DNA of 64,000 bases, taken from positions 1 to 64,000 of the forward strand of contig JAHDOA010000022.1 of assembly GCA_018435055.1 (NCBI GenBank), read 5' to 3'. Both the position numbers and the translations under genes were made by a program. Position 1 is the stretch's first letter. The number at the start of each line of letters is the position of its first letter. The notes below the pieces were generated by a model. The model made no database searches, was not told the DNA's origin, and worked only from the letters and a program-made list of their open reading frames with translations. This document shows positions 28,563-38,196 of this stretch, one piece after another. This DNA is from Pelotomaculum sp. Lineage in GTDB: Bacteria; Bacillota; Desulfotomaculia; Desulfotomaculales; Pelotomaculaceae.

Positions 28563-28591
28563 TTGACAAATCCCTAGTGTTTTCATATGAT
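28563..28591 (+). promoter_or_regulatory. Promoter of the cysteine desulfurase gene
   Basis: TTGACA (28563-28568), a 17-base spacer and TATGAT (28586-28591), about 70 bases before the start codon. The spacer and following AT-rich stretch could hold the Rrf2 operator; none is clearly recognisable. Confidence 0.7.
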
Positions 28592-28663
28592 ATATGCATA
28601 ATTCCGATTAAAATACTATGTTTATGTGCGCAAAAATTGCTGATAATTTAGGAGGTTGGGGCA

Positions 28664-29827
28664 GTGCGCAGTATTTATTTTGATCATAGTGGAACCACGC
28701 CTGTTCACCCGGCAGTAGCCGAAGAAATGTACAGGTTCCTTACCGGGGATAATTTCGGCAACCCTTCCAGTATCCACCGGTATGGCCTGCAAATCCGCAA
28801 AAAATTAGCGGAGGCCAGGGAAAAGGTGGCCCAGGCTCTGGGCGCAGACGCTGGAGAGATCGTTTTCACCAGCGGCGGGACAGAATCAGATAACATGGCT
28901 ATTCACGGCGCAGCCCAGGCTAACAAAAACAAGGGCAACCACATCATTACCAGCGCCGTGGAGCATCACGCGGTCCTTAACACAGTAAAGGCCCTGGGTA
29001 AAGCAGGTTTTGATATCACAATTCTGCCGGTGGATCAGTATGGTATGGTAAGCGTCGATGACGTGGCTGCTGCTATCACGGACAAAACAATTTTGATTAC
29101 CATTATGCACGCTAACAACGAGGTAGGCACGATTATGCCGGCAGCTGAAATCGGCAGGCTGGCCCGGGAGCGTAAAATAATATTTCACGTAGATGCGGTG
29201 CAAAGTTTTGGTAAAATACCAGTTAATGTAGAAGATTTGGGGGCGGACCTGCTGTCCCTGTCGGGGCACAAGATTTACGGACCCAAGGGGGTCGGCGTCC
29301 TTTATATCCGCAAGGGGATACGCTGGCGTCAGTCCCTCTTTCACGGCGGCGCGCAGGAGCGCCTGCGCCGGGCCGGCACTGAAAATATACCCGGAATCAT
29401 GGGATTGGCCAGGGCGGTCGAACTGGCTGTGGAGAACAGGGATAACGAAAGCGCCAGGTTAATGGGCCTGCGGGATAAAGTAATCAGGGGCCTTACCGGC
29501 AGCATAGAAGATGTCATACTGACCGGGCACCCCACGAGACGCTTGCCCAACCATACCAGTTTCCTCTTTAAGTACATTGAAGGCGAATCAATCTTGTTGA
29601 GTCTTGATATGAAAGGCATCGCGGCATCCACCGGTTCCGCCTGCACATCCAGATCACTCGAGCCTTCACACGTGCTGACGGCGATAGGGACGCCGCCTGA
29701 GGAAGCCCACGGATCGCTGCGCATTACCTTGGGTAAGGACAATACAGAGGAAGACGTAGACTATTTCCTTGAAGTAATTAAACCGATTGTAGAAAAACTG
29801 CGGGACATGTCGCCGCTAAAGGATTGA
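28664..29827 (+). CDS. Cysteine desulfurase (NifS/IscS family)
   Basis: A 387-residue PLP enzyme taking sulfur from cysteine for Fe-S clusters. It opens YFDHSGTTPVHP. It shows TSGGTESDNMAI, VEHHAVL, the PLP aspartate in HVDAVQSFGKIPV, the PLP lysine in SLSGHKIYGPKG and the active cysteine in STGSACTSRS. GTG start behind AGGAGGTTGGGGCA. Overlapping or adjacent nadA suggests it supplies the [4Fe-4S] cluster of quinolinate synthase, a known nifS-nadA pairing in Firmicutes. Confidence 0.93.
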   Translation: MRSIYFDHSGTTPVHPAVAEEMYRFLTGDNFGNPSSIHRYGLQIRKKLAEAREKVAQALGADAGEIVFTSGGTESDNMAIHGAAQANKNKGNHIITSAVEHHAVLNTVKALGKAGFDITILPVDQYGMVSVDDVAAAITDKTILITIMHANNEVGTIMPAAEIGRLARERKIIFHVDAVQSFGKIPVNVEDLGADLLSLSGHKIYGPKGVGVLYIRKGIRWRQSLFHGGAQERLRRAGTENIPGIMGLARAVELAVENRDNESARLMGLRDKVIRGLTGSIEDVILTGHPTRRLPNHTSFLFKYIEGESILLSLDMKGIAASTGSACTSRSLEPSHVLTAIGTPPEEAHGSLRITLGKDNTEEDVDYFLEVIKPIVEKLRDMSPLKD

Positions 29828-29832
29828 GAAAA

Positions 29833-30753
29833 ATGGATCAGAAAATCATTCTGGAATTAACGGAAAAAATACTTAAACTAAAAAAAGAACGCAAAGCAGT
29901 TATCCTGGCACATTTCTACCAGCGTCCGGAGGTACAGGACGTGGCGGATTTTATCGGCGATTCTCTGGCTCTATCCCAAAAGGCCGCAAATACCGACGCT
30001 GAGGTGATTGTCTTCTGTGGCGTACACTTTATGGCGGAGAGCGCGTCTATACTTTCGCCCGATAAGATCGTCGTTCTGCCTGATGAAAACGCCGGCTGTC
30101 CCATGGCTGACATGGTTGACGCGGTACAGCTGCAGCATAAGAAACAGGAGATCCCCGATGCCACGGTGGTATGCTATGTTAATACTTCCGCTGATGTCAA
30201 GGCTGAATGCGACATCGCCTGCACCTCGGCCAATGCTGTCAATGTCGTAGCTTCTTTGCCGGAAGGCCAACCAGTACTTTTTGTTCCCGACAAAAATTTA
30301 GGCCATTATATTATTTCTAAAACAGGCAGGGACATGACATTGTGGGAAGGCTGCTGCAATACTCACGACCATTTGACTACTGCGGATGTCCTCAAGGCCA
30401 GGGAAGAGCACCCGGATGCTCTGCTAATGGTTCACCCGGAATGCCGGCCGGAGGTGGTAGCCCTGGCGGACAAAGTGGCCAGCACCGCCGGAATGATCAG
30501 TTTTGCCTGTGAGAGCGAGGCTACTGAATTTATAGTGGCCACTGAAATGGGGATACTTCATCCCCTGAAAAAGCGCTGCCCGGATAAACATTTTTATATG
30601 GCTTCACAAAGTCTGGTGTGCCCGAACATGAAGAAAACCACTCTGGATAAGGTTTACCAGGCCCTGGTTACCCTTGAGCCCAGGGTTAAAGTACCGGAGA
30701 AGATCAGGGAGCGTGCCAGTATCTGCCTGGAAAGGATGCTGGAAGTTGTCTAA
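29833..30753 (+). CDS. nadA: Quinolinate synthase A
   Basis: A 306-residue NadA, which condenses iminoaspartate with dihydroxyacetone phosphate to quinolinate for NAD synthesis. Conserved parts are ILAHFYQRPEVQDVADFIGDS, FCGVHFMAESA, ENAGCPMADM (first cluster cysteine), EGCCNTHDH, VHPECRPEV and QSLVCPNMKKTT (other cysteines). ATG 29833 is used, with AAAGGATTG upstream; a TTG at 29824 overlaps the desulfurase stop. nadB and nadC are not in the window. Confidence 0.94.
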   Translation: MDQKIILELTEKILKLKKERKAVILAHFYQRPEVQDVADFIGDSLALSQKAANTDAEVIVFCGVHFMAESASILSPDKIVVLPDENAGCPMADMVDAVQLQHKKQEIPDATVVCYVNTSADVKAECDIACTSANAVNVVASLPEGQPVLFVPDKNLGHYIISKTGRDMTLWEGCCNTHDHLTTADVLKAREEHPDALLMVHPECRPEVVALADKVASTAGMISFACESEATEFIVATEMGILHPLKKRCPDKHFYMASQSLVCPNMKKTTLDKVYQALVTLEPRVKVPEKIRERASICLERMLEVV

Positions 30754-30875
30754 AACGGCACACGCGGGCTACTATGAAAAGCCTGTTTGCCTGTATTAAT
30801 TCTGGTGCAAAATAATTATAAACAGCCCCTGATAATGGGGCTGAAATTATTATTGGCTATAAACAACGGAAGGCT

Positions 30876-31811
30876 GTGAGATACTTGTCTGGGATTGTAG
30901 AAAACCTTACCGATTTGATTGGCAATACCCCGCTGCTCCGGCTCAGACGAATACCGCAGGGGGCAGTCGCCGACCTGGTTGTTAAAGTGGAATCTTTTAA
31001 CCCGGGAGGCAGTGTCAAAGACCGCATTGGATATAATATGATACTAAGGGCGGAAGAAAGGGGATTGCTTAAACCCGGCTCTGTAATTATCGAGCCCACC
31101 AGCGGCAATACCGGGATCGCTCTGGCGATGGTGGCCGCTGTGCGCGGTTACCGTATGATTTTAACCATGCCCGAAACGATGAGTATAGAGCGACGAAACC
31201 TGCTCAAGGCATACGGCGCCGAACTGGTGCTGACGCCGGGGGCCGCCGGGATGAACGGAGCTGTGCGGAAAGCAGAAGAACTTGCCCGGGAAATACCTGG
31301 TTCCTACATGCCCCAGCAGTTTGAGAACCCGTCTAACCCAGAAATTCACCGGCTGACTACTGCGGAAGAGATCTGGCGCGACACAGACGGGAAAGTGGAT
31401 ATTGTCGTGGGCGGCGTGGGCACAGGCGGTACTATTACAGGCGTTGCCCAGGTTCTTAAAGCGCGTAAACCAGGATTAAAGATCGTTGCTGTAGAGCCGG
31501 CTGACTCGCCGTTGCTGTCGGCAGGAAAAGCCGGGCCCCACAAGATCCAGGGGATCGGGGCAAATTTTATCCCGGCGGTTTTGGACATGACCATGGTGGA
31601 CGAAATAATCAGGGTGAGCAATGAGGAAGCCTTTGATACCGGGCGGCGGCTGGCCAGGGAAGAGGGGCTGCTGGTAGGCGTATCTTCCGGCGCGGCGGCT
31701 TTCGCGGCGCTTGAGCTGGCGCGGCGCGAGGAAAACCGGGGCAAGCTGATCGTGGCTGTCCTGCCGGACGGCGGGGAGAGATATCTGAGCACGCCGTCTT
31801 ACTTTAATTAG
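30876..31811 (+). CDS. cysK: Cysteine synthase A (O-acetylserine sulfhydrylase)
   Basis: A 311-residue PLP enzyme making cysteine from O-acetylserine and sulfide. The PLP lysine is in [11 protein letters not shown], the substrate loop in [11 protein letters not shown], the phosphate cup in [12 protein letters not shown] and the C-terminal block in [12 protein letters not shown]. The start is GTG 30876 or TTG 30885 (GGAAGG upstream). cysE follows after 40 bases, so the two steps of cysteine synthesis are encoded together. Confidence 0.94.
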   Translation: MRYLSGIVENLTDLIGNTPLLRLRRIPQGAVADLVVKVESFNPGGSVKDRIGYNMILRAEERGLLKPGSVIIEPTSGNTGIALAMVAAVRGYRMILTMPETMSIERRNLLKAYGAELVLTPGAAGMNGAVRKAEELAREIPGSYMPQQFENPSNPEIHRLTTAEEIWRDTDGKVDIVVGGVGTGGTITGVAQVLKARKPGLKIVAVEPADSPLLSAGKAGPHKIQGIGANFIPAVLDMTMVDEIIRVSNEEAFDTGRRLAREEGLLVGVSSGAAAFAALELARREENRGKLIVAVLPDGGERYLSTPSYFN

Positions 31812-31853
31812 TTTATAGTTGCCTGCAAAGCAAAATTGAGGAGGTATAGCTTG

Positions 31854-32540
31854 ATGTTCAGCGGGCTGCGAAAAAATATTCGGGTTGTTATGGAACGGGA
31901 TCCCGCCGCCAGGTCGGCGTTGGAGGTTATTCTCTGTTATCCGGGCTTTCATGCCATTATTATGCACAGGCTGGCTCACCGTTTTTACAGGCGTCGCTGG
32001 TTTGTCACGGCCCGGCTGATATCCCACATCTCCCGCCTTTTGACCGGTATCGAGATCCACCCCGGCGCTAAAATCGGCGAGGGATTGTTTATCGACCACG
32101 GTTCCGGTGTAGTTATCGGTGAGACCGCCGAGCTGGGCGACAACGTCACCATTTACCAGGGCGTTACTCTGGGCGGTACGGGCAAGGAGAAAGGAAAAAG
32201 GCACCCGACCATCGGCAATAACGTGGTGGTCAGCGCGGGCGCCAAGGTATTGGGAGCTTTTACAGTCGGCGACAACTCCAAAATCGGCGCGGGGTCGGTA
32301 GTATTGAAAGCAGTCCCTTCCGACAGCACGGTAGTGGGGGTGCCCGGAAAAGTAGTGGCCAGGAACGGCCGGAAGGTCGAACCGCAGGAGGACTATGAAA
32401 TAGACCTGCGTCACGACCTGCTGCCGGACCCCGTGGCAGAAATGATCCTCTGCCTGCAGAAAAAAATTGACAGGCTGGAAAAACGGATCGTGCAAATGGA
32501 AAGAGGAATGTCAGGAGTGTCAGGGGGACGGGGTTGTTGA
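31854..32540 (+). CDS. cysE: Serine O-acetyltransferase with repeat-derived C-terminal tail
   Basis: A 228-residue left-handed beta-helix acetyltransferase giving O-acetylserine. Marks are [57 protein letters not shown] and [20 protein letters not shown]. Start ATG 31854 (or TTG 31851) behind GAGGAGGT. The last ten residues or so (SGVSGGRGC) and the TGA are encoded by a type B REP-like repeat at 32517, so the native end has been altered. In other CysE proteins the C-terminal tail docks into CysK, so the change may matter. Confidence 0.92.
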   Translation: MFSGLRKNIRVVMERDPAARSALEVILCYPGFHAIIMHRLAHRFYRRRWFVTARLISHISRLLTGIEIHPGAKIGEGLFIDHGSGVVIGETAELGDNVTIYQGVTLGGTGKEKGKRHPTIGNNVVVSAGAKVLGAFTVGDNSKIGAGSVVLKAVPSDSTVVGVPGKVVARNGRKVEPQEDYEIDLRHDLLPDPVAEMILCLQKKIDRLEKRIVQMERGMSGVSGGRGC

Positions 32541-32543
32541 CAC
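32517..32543 (+). repeat. REP-like repeat, type B, over the cysE stop codon
   Basis: GTGTCA, core GGGGGACGGGGTTGT, TGACAC. The cysE TGA is the first three bases of its right arm. From here to 33057 no gene is seen: only repeats and AT-rich sequence. Confidence 0.87.
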
Positions 32544-32918
32544 CTTGCAACTTGGACAACTTGTACCTTTAGGTCGGTGTCATGGGGAACGTTCCTCGTC
32601 GTGCAGGGTGGGCTACAGCCTATCAATGATGCGCGCTTGGTCGTACCCACAGTTTTAGTGCCCTAAATCCAAAAGCAATACCCGGCAGAGGGGAATTTCC
32701 GGGATAGCGCGACATAGGAACTTTCTTCAGATTCACCAGGTAAATCACCGTGATTATACCTTACGGGGGTTTACTTTTTTATATACAAACATTATTAATA
32801 ATCTTATAAGATTATGTTAATAAATAAGCAACACATCCAGGTGTATTATAGAAAAGGAGCCATAGTAACGGTCCTATTGATTCCTTTAAAACGGGGATTT
32901 CCTTTGTATGTAATTTTT

Positions 32919-33040
32919 GGTACAAGAGGGAATAAGGGAACAGTCCACTGTACCACTTGCAACAAACAATTTCGGCACATGAGAACCGTCCCCCCTGTGC
33001 TTACATAATTTCGGCACATGAGAACCGTCCCCTTGTACCG
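32919..33040 (+). repeat. Three REP-like repeats before the copper ATPase
   Basis: 32919-32954 has arms GGTACA/TGTACC with a degenerate core. 32973-33001 has arms GCACA/TGTGC with core GAGAACCGTCCCC. 33012-33040 has left arm CGGCACA but right arm TTGTACCG, which do not pair, so it looks like a chimera of two arm types on the same core. Confidence 0.7.
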
Positions 33041-33057
33041 CTATGAGGAGTGATATT

Positions 33058-35520
33058 TTGCCAGCTGTTGAACAGAATGCGATAAGGCCGGCGGATTTGA
33101 AAAAAATGACTGTAAAAATAAAAGGCATGAGCTGTGCCGCCTGCTCTAGTCGTGTTGAAAAAGCTCTGGCCAAAATGCCCGGTGTCCAGGCCGCCGGTGT
33201 TAACCTTGCTGTTGAGACCGCCACCGTGGAATACTTGCCTGAAAAAGTCGCGCCTGAGATGATCCTGGACAAGATCACGGAAACCGGCTACCAACCAGTG
33301 TTGGAAAAAGTTGAGCTGAAAATTTCCGGCATGAGCTGCGCTGCCTGCTCCGCCAGGGTGGAAAAGGGGCTTAATAAACTGCCGGGTATCATCCGGGCAA
33401 CAGTCAACCTGGCCACGGAAAAAGCGGTAGTAGAGTTCAACCCCGCTGAAATTAATCTTCCTGGAATAAAAAAAGCAATAGAAAATTCGGGATACGGGGC
33501 GGCCCCGGCTGAAGACCGCGGCTCTATGGATTCGGAGCGGCAGGAAAGAGAGAAAGAAATCAGGCGGCAAAGGTCCCTGTTGGTTTTTTCGGGCATTCTA
33601 TCCGCGCCGCTGTTGTTTAATATGCTGGTGATGGTTTTAAATCTGCACCGCTATGTGCCCGAGATTTTGATGAGCAATTATTTTCAATTCGCCCTGGCCA
33701 CCCCGATCCAGCTGGTGGCGGGAGCGGGCTTTTACAAAGACGCCTACATTGCGCTACGCGCCAGGAGCGCCAACATGTCGTCGCTGGTGGTAATGGGTAC
33801 CTCCGCCGCTTACATTTACAGTGTTCTGGCCACTTTTTTCGGCCATATAATCGGGATTAACGAAGTCTATTACGAAACCAGCGCGATTATCATCACCCTG
33901 GTTCTGCTGGGAAAAACCCTGGAGGCTATAGCTAAAGGACGGACATCCGAGGCAATTAAAAAACTCGTCGGCCTGCAGCCCAAGCATGCCCGGGTGATCA
34001 GGAACGGCCAGGAAATTGAAATACCTGTGGAAGAAGTGGAAATGGGAGACCTGATCGTGGTGCGGCCTGGGGAAAGGATCCCTGTGGACGGCGTGGTCAG
34101 GGAAGGATATTCAACGGTAGACGAATCCATGCTAACCGGGGAAAGTTTGCCGGCGGATAAAAAAGCCGGAGATGAAGTGACCGGCGCCACAATCAACAAA
34201 CTTGGCACATTCAAATTCGAGGCGACCAGGGTGGGCAAGGATACCGCCCTCGCCCGGATCATCAGGGTTGTAGAGGAGGCCCAGGGGTCAAAAGCGCCGA
34301 TCCAGCGCATGGCTGACATTATCTCCGCTTATTTTGTCCCGGCGGTAATAGGCGTTGCCCTGGTTACGTTTTTAGCCTGGTTTTATTTTGCCGCTCCAGG
34401 TAATTTCACCAGGGCGATGTTAAATTTTACCGCCGTCCTGGTGGTTGCCTGCCCCTGCGCCCTTGGCCTGGCCACTCCCACCTCGATAATGGTTGGTACC
34501 GGCAGGGGCGCGGAATACGGTATTCTGATCAAGGGCGGCGAATATCTGGAAAAGACTCACCAGCTCAACGCTGTCGTGCTGGACAAAACCGGGACCATTA
34601 CCAGGGGGGAGCCTTCTTTCACGGACCTGGTTCCGGCGCCGGAGTATCAAGGCCGCGAAGATCAGCTGCTAGAAATCGCCGGCCGGGCGGAGAAAAATTC
34701 CGAGCATCCCCTGGCGCGGGCTATTGTCAGTTATGCAAGAAAAAAAGGCGCCGGTCTGGCTGACCCGCAGCAGTTCACAGCTGTACCCGGACATGGGGTG
34801 GACGCCCTGATCAACGGGCGCAGGGTATTGCTGGGCACCAGAAAAATGATGAAAGACAACGATATTGATATAGCTGGGCTGGCCGGGGATATCGAAAAGC
34901 TTGAGGAAGAGGGCAAGACCGCCATGTTTATGGCCGTGGACGGAAATCTGGCGGCAGTAATCGGTGTGGCGGACACGATCAAGGAAAGTTCCCGGGAGGC
35001 CATAGACCGGGTCAAGAAAATGGGTATTGAAGTATGGATGCTCACCGGTGATAACAGGCGCACCGCTTTCGCCATTGCCAGGCAGGTGGGTATTGATAAT
35101 GATAATGTGCTGGCGGAAGTGCTGCCCGAAGACAAAGCGGGGCAGGTGGAGAAACTGCGCCGCCAGGGCAAGGTGGTCGGCATGGTGGGCGACGGCATCA
35201 ACGACGCCCCGGCGCTGGTTACCGCCGACATCGGCTTTGCCATCGGCACGGGCGCCGACGTGGCCATCGAGGCCGCGGACATTACCCTGATGCGTGGCGA
35301 CTTGCTGGGTGTCCCGGCGGCCATCAGCCTCTCCCGGGCCACGATCAGGAACATCAAGCAGAACCTGTTCTGGGCGCTATTTTACAACTCTGTAGGTGTT
35401 CCGGTAGCCGCCCTGGGCCTGCTCAGCCCGGTACTGGCCGGCGCAGCTATGGCCTTTAGCTCAGTATCGGTGGTGAGCAACGCCCTCAGGCTGCGCCGCT
35501 TCAAGCCAGACATGTCCTAA
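33058..35520 (+). CDS. copA: Copper-translocating P1B-type ATPase
   Basis: 820 residues. Two N-terminal heavy-metal domains each carry GMSCAAC (about residues 23 and 98). Eight membrane helices follow, with the Cu+ site CPC in [12 protein letters not shown], the phosphorylated aspartate in DKTGTITRG, the actuator loop TGES, the HP motif in [16 protein letters not shown] at the hinge, and C-terminal YNSVGVP and [15 protein letters not shown] motifs typical of Cu+ exporters. The TTG at 33058 is the start: the upstream ATGAGGAG is its ribosome site. No copper chaperone or CsoR gene is adjacent. Confidence 0.94.
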   Translation: MPAVEQNAIRPADLKKMTVKIKGMSCAACSSRVEKALAKMPGVQAAGVNLAVETATVEYLPEKVAPEMILDKITETGYQPVLEKVELKISGMSCAACSARVEKGLNKLPGIIRATVNLATEKAVVEFNPAEINLPGIKKAIENSGYGAAPAEDRGSMDSERQEREKEIRRQRSLLVFSGILSAPLLFNMLVMVLNLHRYVPEILMSNYFQFALATPIQLVAGAGFYKDAYIALRARSANMSSLVVMGTSAAYIYSVLATFFGHIIGINEVYYETSAIIITLVLLGKTLEAIAKGRTSEAIKKLVGLQPKHARVIRNGQEIEIPVEEVEMGDLIVVRPGERIPVDGVVREGYSTVDESMLTGESLPADKKAGDEVTGATINKLGTFKFEATRVGKDTALARIIRVVEEAQGSKAPIQRMADIISAYFVPAVIGVALVTFLAWFYFAAPGNFTRAMLNFTAVLVVACPCALGLATPTSIMVGTGRGAEYGILIKGGEYLEKTHQLNAVVLDKTGTITRGEPSFTDLVPAPEYQGREDQLLEIAGRAEKNSEHPLARAIVSYARKKGAGLADPQQFTAVPGHGVDALINGRRVLLGTRKMMKDNDIDIAGLAGDIEKLEEEGKTAMFMAVDGNLAAVIGVADTIKESSREAIDRVKKMGIEVWMLTGDNRRTAFAIARQVGIDNDNVLAEVLPEDKAGQVEKLRRQGKVVGMVGDGINDAPALVTADIGFAIGTGADVAIEAADITLMRGDLLGVPAAISLSRATIRNIKQNLFWALFYNSVGVPVAALGLLSPVLAGAAMAFSSVSVVSNALRLRRFKPDMS

Positions 35521-35530
35521 TATTGTTAGC

Positions 35531-35570
35531 GGTGTCAGGGGGTTGTCAGGGGGACGGGGTTGTTGACACC
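35531..35570 (+). repeat. REP-like repeat, type B, with duplicated left arm
   Basis: GGTGTCAGGGGG then TTGTCA, core GGGGGACGGGGTTGT, TGACACC, 10 bases after the copA stop. The extra left-arm copy is also seen at 61441. Confidence 0.8.
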
Positions 35571-35696
35571 TTTTCAGTGTCAGGTGACAACATTCATTAG
35601 ACTGCGCCCAATGCCAGGCGCACATGCAAGAGGAGCCCGCCGGAACGGCGAGCTCCTTGATTTTGTCCCATGTTGTGACGCAGGAAACCAGGGTCC

Positions 35697-36689
35697 TTAC
35701 TGCATCGTAAAGATAAGCAGCAGAAATATACCATATATGGCCACAGGGTAGATCATGTGGCTGGCCCTGAGTTCCCTTTTCCAGGCCACGATCAGGTAGA
35801 TGACAATGCTTGAAAGCAGCGCCAGCCCAGCGCTTATAGCGGCCAGGGTGGAGATCGACCACGGTGTCAGCATGATACCGATAGTCGGGATGACAGAGCC
35901 CTGAAAGACCATCGCGCCGGTGATGTTCCCCATGGCGAGGGTGTCTTTGCCGCCCTTGACCCAGATGATGCTGTTAAACTTTTCCGGCAACTCGGTGGCA
36001 ATGGGCGTAATGATGATCGACAGGATCAGTGCCGGCATCATAACAGCGGTTGCCAGGTTGCTGAGCGCGTCAACAAAATAATGCGCGCCGCCGGCTATCA
36101 AACAGAGGCTTATCGCCACCTGTATGATAATAATAGGCAGGGGCGCCTCCCCGCCCTTTTTCCACAGGTACAGGGGCGGTATGTCCAGCTCGGAGAGGGT
36201 ATCCCCGTCACCAAGGGTCTTGATTACATAATAACCGTACCCGGCTACCAGCACCGCGGCAATCGGGATTTTTACCATCATGTAGGGAATGAATGCCGCC
36301 GCTGCCGCCAGCGAATAAAAACAGATAAAATATTTCAGATCCCTCATCACGATGGACCGCTTAACATCTATACAACCACTGCCCCGGCAGAATACCATTT
36401 TGGAGACGCCGACCACGCCAAAGGCCAGTGTGCTTAACATAAAGGGAGCGCCCAATATCGCGCCAATCCCCACTTCAGTCGCTGTGCCTGTAGGAGCGAA
36501 AAGGATAGCGATGAGAGGTACCATTGTTTCGGGTAACGCTGTTCCCACCGCTGCCAGGACGCTGCCAACCGCTCCCTCGGAAAGGTTCAGCTTTTTGCCC
36601 AGCCATTCTATTCCGTTAGTGAATATCTTTGCGCCTGCCAGGATCGTCAACAGTCCGGCGGCGAGCATTAGGATAGTGCTTGTCCACAT
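35697..36689 (-). CDS. Sodium/calcium exchanger family (CaCA) membrane protein
   Basis: About 330 residues with ten or so hydrophobic segments in two halves. Each half has an alpha-repeat motif: AAVGTALPETMVPL in the first and ITPIATELPEKFNSI in the second, with GNITGAMVFQGSV after it. These carry the ion-binding acidic residues of the family. It should export a divalent cation in exchange for H+ or Na+. ATG 36689 behind AAGGGG. The upstream yybP-ykoY-like leader suggests Mn2+ as inducer and possibly as substrate. Confidence 0.85.
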   Translation of the reverse strand: MWTSTILMLAAGLLTILAGAKIFTNGIEWLGKKLNLSEGAVGSVLAAVGTALPETMVPLIAILFAPTGTATEVGIGAILGAPFMLSTLAFGVVGVSKMVFCRGSGCIDVKRSIVMRDLKYFICFYSLAAAAAFIPYMMVKIPIAAVLVAGYGYYVIKTLGDGDTLSELDIPPLYLWKKGGEAPLPIIIIQVAISLCLIAGGAHYFVDALSNLATAVMMPALILSIIITPIATELPEKFNSIIWVKGGKDTLAMGNITGAMVFQGSVIPTIGIMLTPWSISTLAAISAGLALLSSIVIYLIVAWKRELRASHMIYPVAIYGIFLLLIFTMQ

Positions 36690-36722
36690 TAATAACAACC
36701 CCTTGTCTAAGTTAGACTAATT

Positions 36723-36862
36723 AAAAAGACCCCCGTACCTTTCTAGCAGAAAGAACGAAGGTCTTGCCTAACCGCTCCGGGTTTGCAGAAACCGGGTATT
36801 GCTACCGTGATGACGGCTACTGCTCCGGGTTACCCCGGTGGCTACTCCCCTTGGATCTCTAT
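36723..36862 (-). ncRNA. yybP-ykoY-type manganese riboswitch
   Basis: On the minus strand: AAGGGGAGTAGCC (ends at about 36840), then paired arms around ACCGGGGTAACCCGG, a GCCGTCATCACGG segment, and GGTTAGGCAAGACCTTCG, ending in a terminator (AGACCTTCGT ... ACGGGGGTCTTTTT, 36723-36766). GGGGAGTAG and GGCAAGACCTT are the family's hallmarks. Mn2+ binding normally relieves termination and turns the gene on. Assigned by recalled consensus. Confidence 0.8.
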
Positions 36863-36871
36863 CACTAAAAT

Positions 36872-36900
36872 ATTATCACAGCTATTGCAGCGCAAGTCAA
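36872..36900 (-). promoter_or_regulatory. Promoter of the riboswitch-antiporter transcript
   Basis: On the minus strand, TTGACT (36895-36900), a 17-base spacer and GATAAT (36872-36877), just upstream of the riboswitch. The rest of the gap up to 37125 shows nothing clear. Confidence 0.6.
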
Positions 36901-37125
36901 GCATTTTGTTGTTTAAATTGGAGTAGCTGTAGCACACGACCCCGATTCATGTGCAGGCAGCGCAAGGCCGCATTCCTCGATTGATATATCAGTGAATTTT
37001 TGTGAACCTTTGAGGGGCTAAAAGTGTCTAACTTAACAGATATTCCAGTGCCGTATTGTTTGTAAAACAAACAGATTAGGCATTATTGGTTTAAATAAAT
37101 CTAAAAGGGGGGTACTTCCAGGTAT

Positions 37126-38034
37126 ATGAAAAACAAATGGGTCGCTGTTGCCGTTATTGCCTTACTGGCGGCTATTTCAGTTACTGAAGCTTTTGCCGGT
37201 AAACCGGTGAAGCTGTTGGTAAACGGCCAGGAAATCAAGTCTGATGTGCCGGCGCAAATTATCAACGACAGGACAATGGTACCGGTCCGCTGGATTGCGG
37301 AAACTCTAGGAGCGGATGTCCAGTGGGATGGGCAGCAAAATATTGTAAATATAATAAAAAATAAAGATCAAAGCGAGCTGATGGAGGTTGCCAACCTGGT
37401 TGAAGACTTCGGTAAAAAGCTGAAAACCGTTTCGCTGCAAGCCCCGCAGGATATGGTAAGCAAGAGTATAGAGGAGGAATATGGCGGCTTTGTGGCCCCC
37501 GCGCTGCTGGCGGAATGGCAGAGGGGTATGCAGGATGTTCCGGGCAGGCTGCTTTCCAGTCCGTGGCCGGAACGCATAGAAATACTGAGTATAAACAAAT
37601 TATCTGCCTCCGGGTACGAGATTAAGGGTGAAATTATAGAAATAACTAGTGCGGAAATGGCAAACGGCGGTGTGGCCGCCAGGCGGCCAATTACCCTTAC
37701 GGCAGAAAAATTTGGGGGCCATTGGCTAATCACTGCTGTGCAGCTTGGCGCATACGAGGAAAACGGCCCTGCGGTATATAAAAATAGCTGGACTGCCCAA
37801 AACCAGCGGCAGGATATTCCGATCATGGTATTTACCCATGCCCAATGGGATGCGCTGCAAAATGGGGAATTCCATATCGGCGCGGCGCCGATCGGACCAA
37901 GCGAACTTGCCCGTAACAGCAGTTATGTTTTTGCCCTGCCGGCTCGTTATAACTACGCGTTTCCGGCGGGTTATGAAGAAGTAGAAAACATTTTAAAAGG
38001 CGATCCTCTGAAGCCGCTTGAAAATGGGCAATAA
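37126..38034 (+). CDS. Exported protein with copper amine oxidase N-terminal-like domain
   Basis: 302 residues. A signal peptide (about 1-24, ending AFAG) is followed by a Cu_amine_oxidN1-type domain (VNGQEIKSDVPAQI, DRTMVPVRWIAETLGADVQW). This domain is common in clostridial surface proteins and is not itself a copper oxidase. The remaining 200 residues are unrecognised and probably form an extracytoplasmic ligand or wall-binding domain. ATG behind AAAGGGGGG at rather long spacing. Confidence 0.75.
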   Translation: MKNKWVAVAVIALLAAISVTEAFAGKPVKLLVNGQEIKSDVPAQIINDRTMVPVRWIAETLGADVQWDGQQNIVNIIKNKDQSELMEVANLVEDFGKKLKTVSLQAPQDMVSKSIEEEYGGFVAPALLAEWQRGMQDVPGRLLSSPWPERIEILSINKLSASGYEIKGEIIEITSAEMANGGVAARRPITLTAEKFGGHWLITAVQLGAYEENGPAVYKNSWTAQNQRQDIPIMVFTHAQWDALQNGEFHIGAAPIGPSELARNSSYVFALPARYNYAFPAGYEEVENILKGDPLKPLENGQ

Positions 38035-38054
38035 CGCGCCGGGCTCATTCCGGG

Positions 38055-38083
38055 GGTGTCAACAACCCCGTCCCCCTGACACC
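38055..38083 (+). repeat. REP-like repeat, type B
   Basis: GGTGTCA, core ACAACCCCGTCCCCC, TGACACC, 21 bases after the preceding stop codon. Confidence 0.87.
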
Positions 38084-38196
38084 CCGTTGATTAAATTGGT
38101 AAATAATATTATTATATATGTGAACCAAAATTTGGTGGCGACCGTCTGATCATACAAGGCGGATTTGTTATAAAATTTATTAAAGGGAGTGGTGGA

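Noticed and set aside
30821-30843. CAGCCCC ... GGGGCTG hairpin before cysK as a terminator or riboswitch
   Set aside because: No T-run follows and no T-box or other known leader motif is present, so it is only a simple hairpin.
32814-33008. 64-residue plus-strand frame before copA
   Set aside because: Runs through two REP-like repeats and has no ribosome site, so it is best explained as chance.
33012-33040. Repeat before copA as a copper-responsive operator
   Set aside because: It is a REP-like element with the common core and does not resemble a CsoR or CopY operator.
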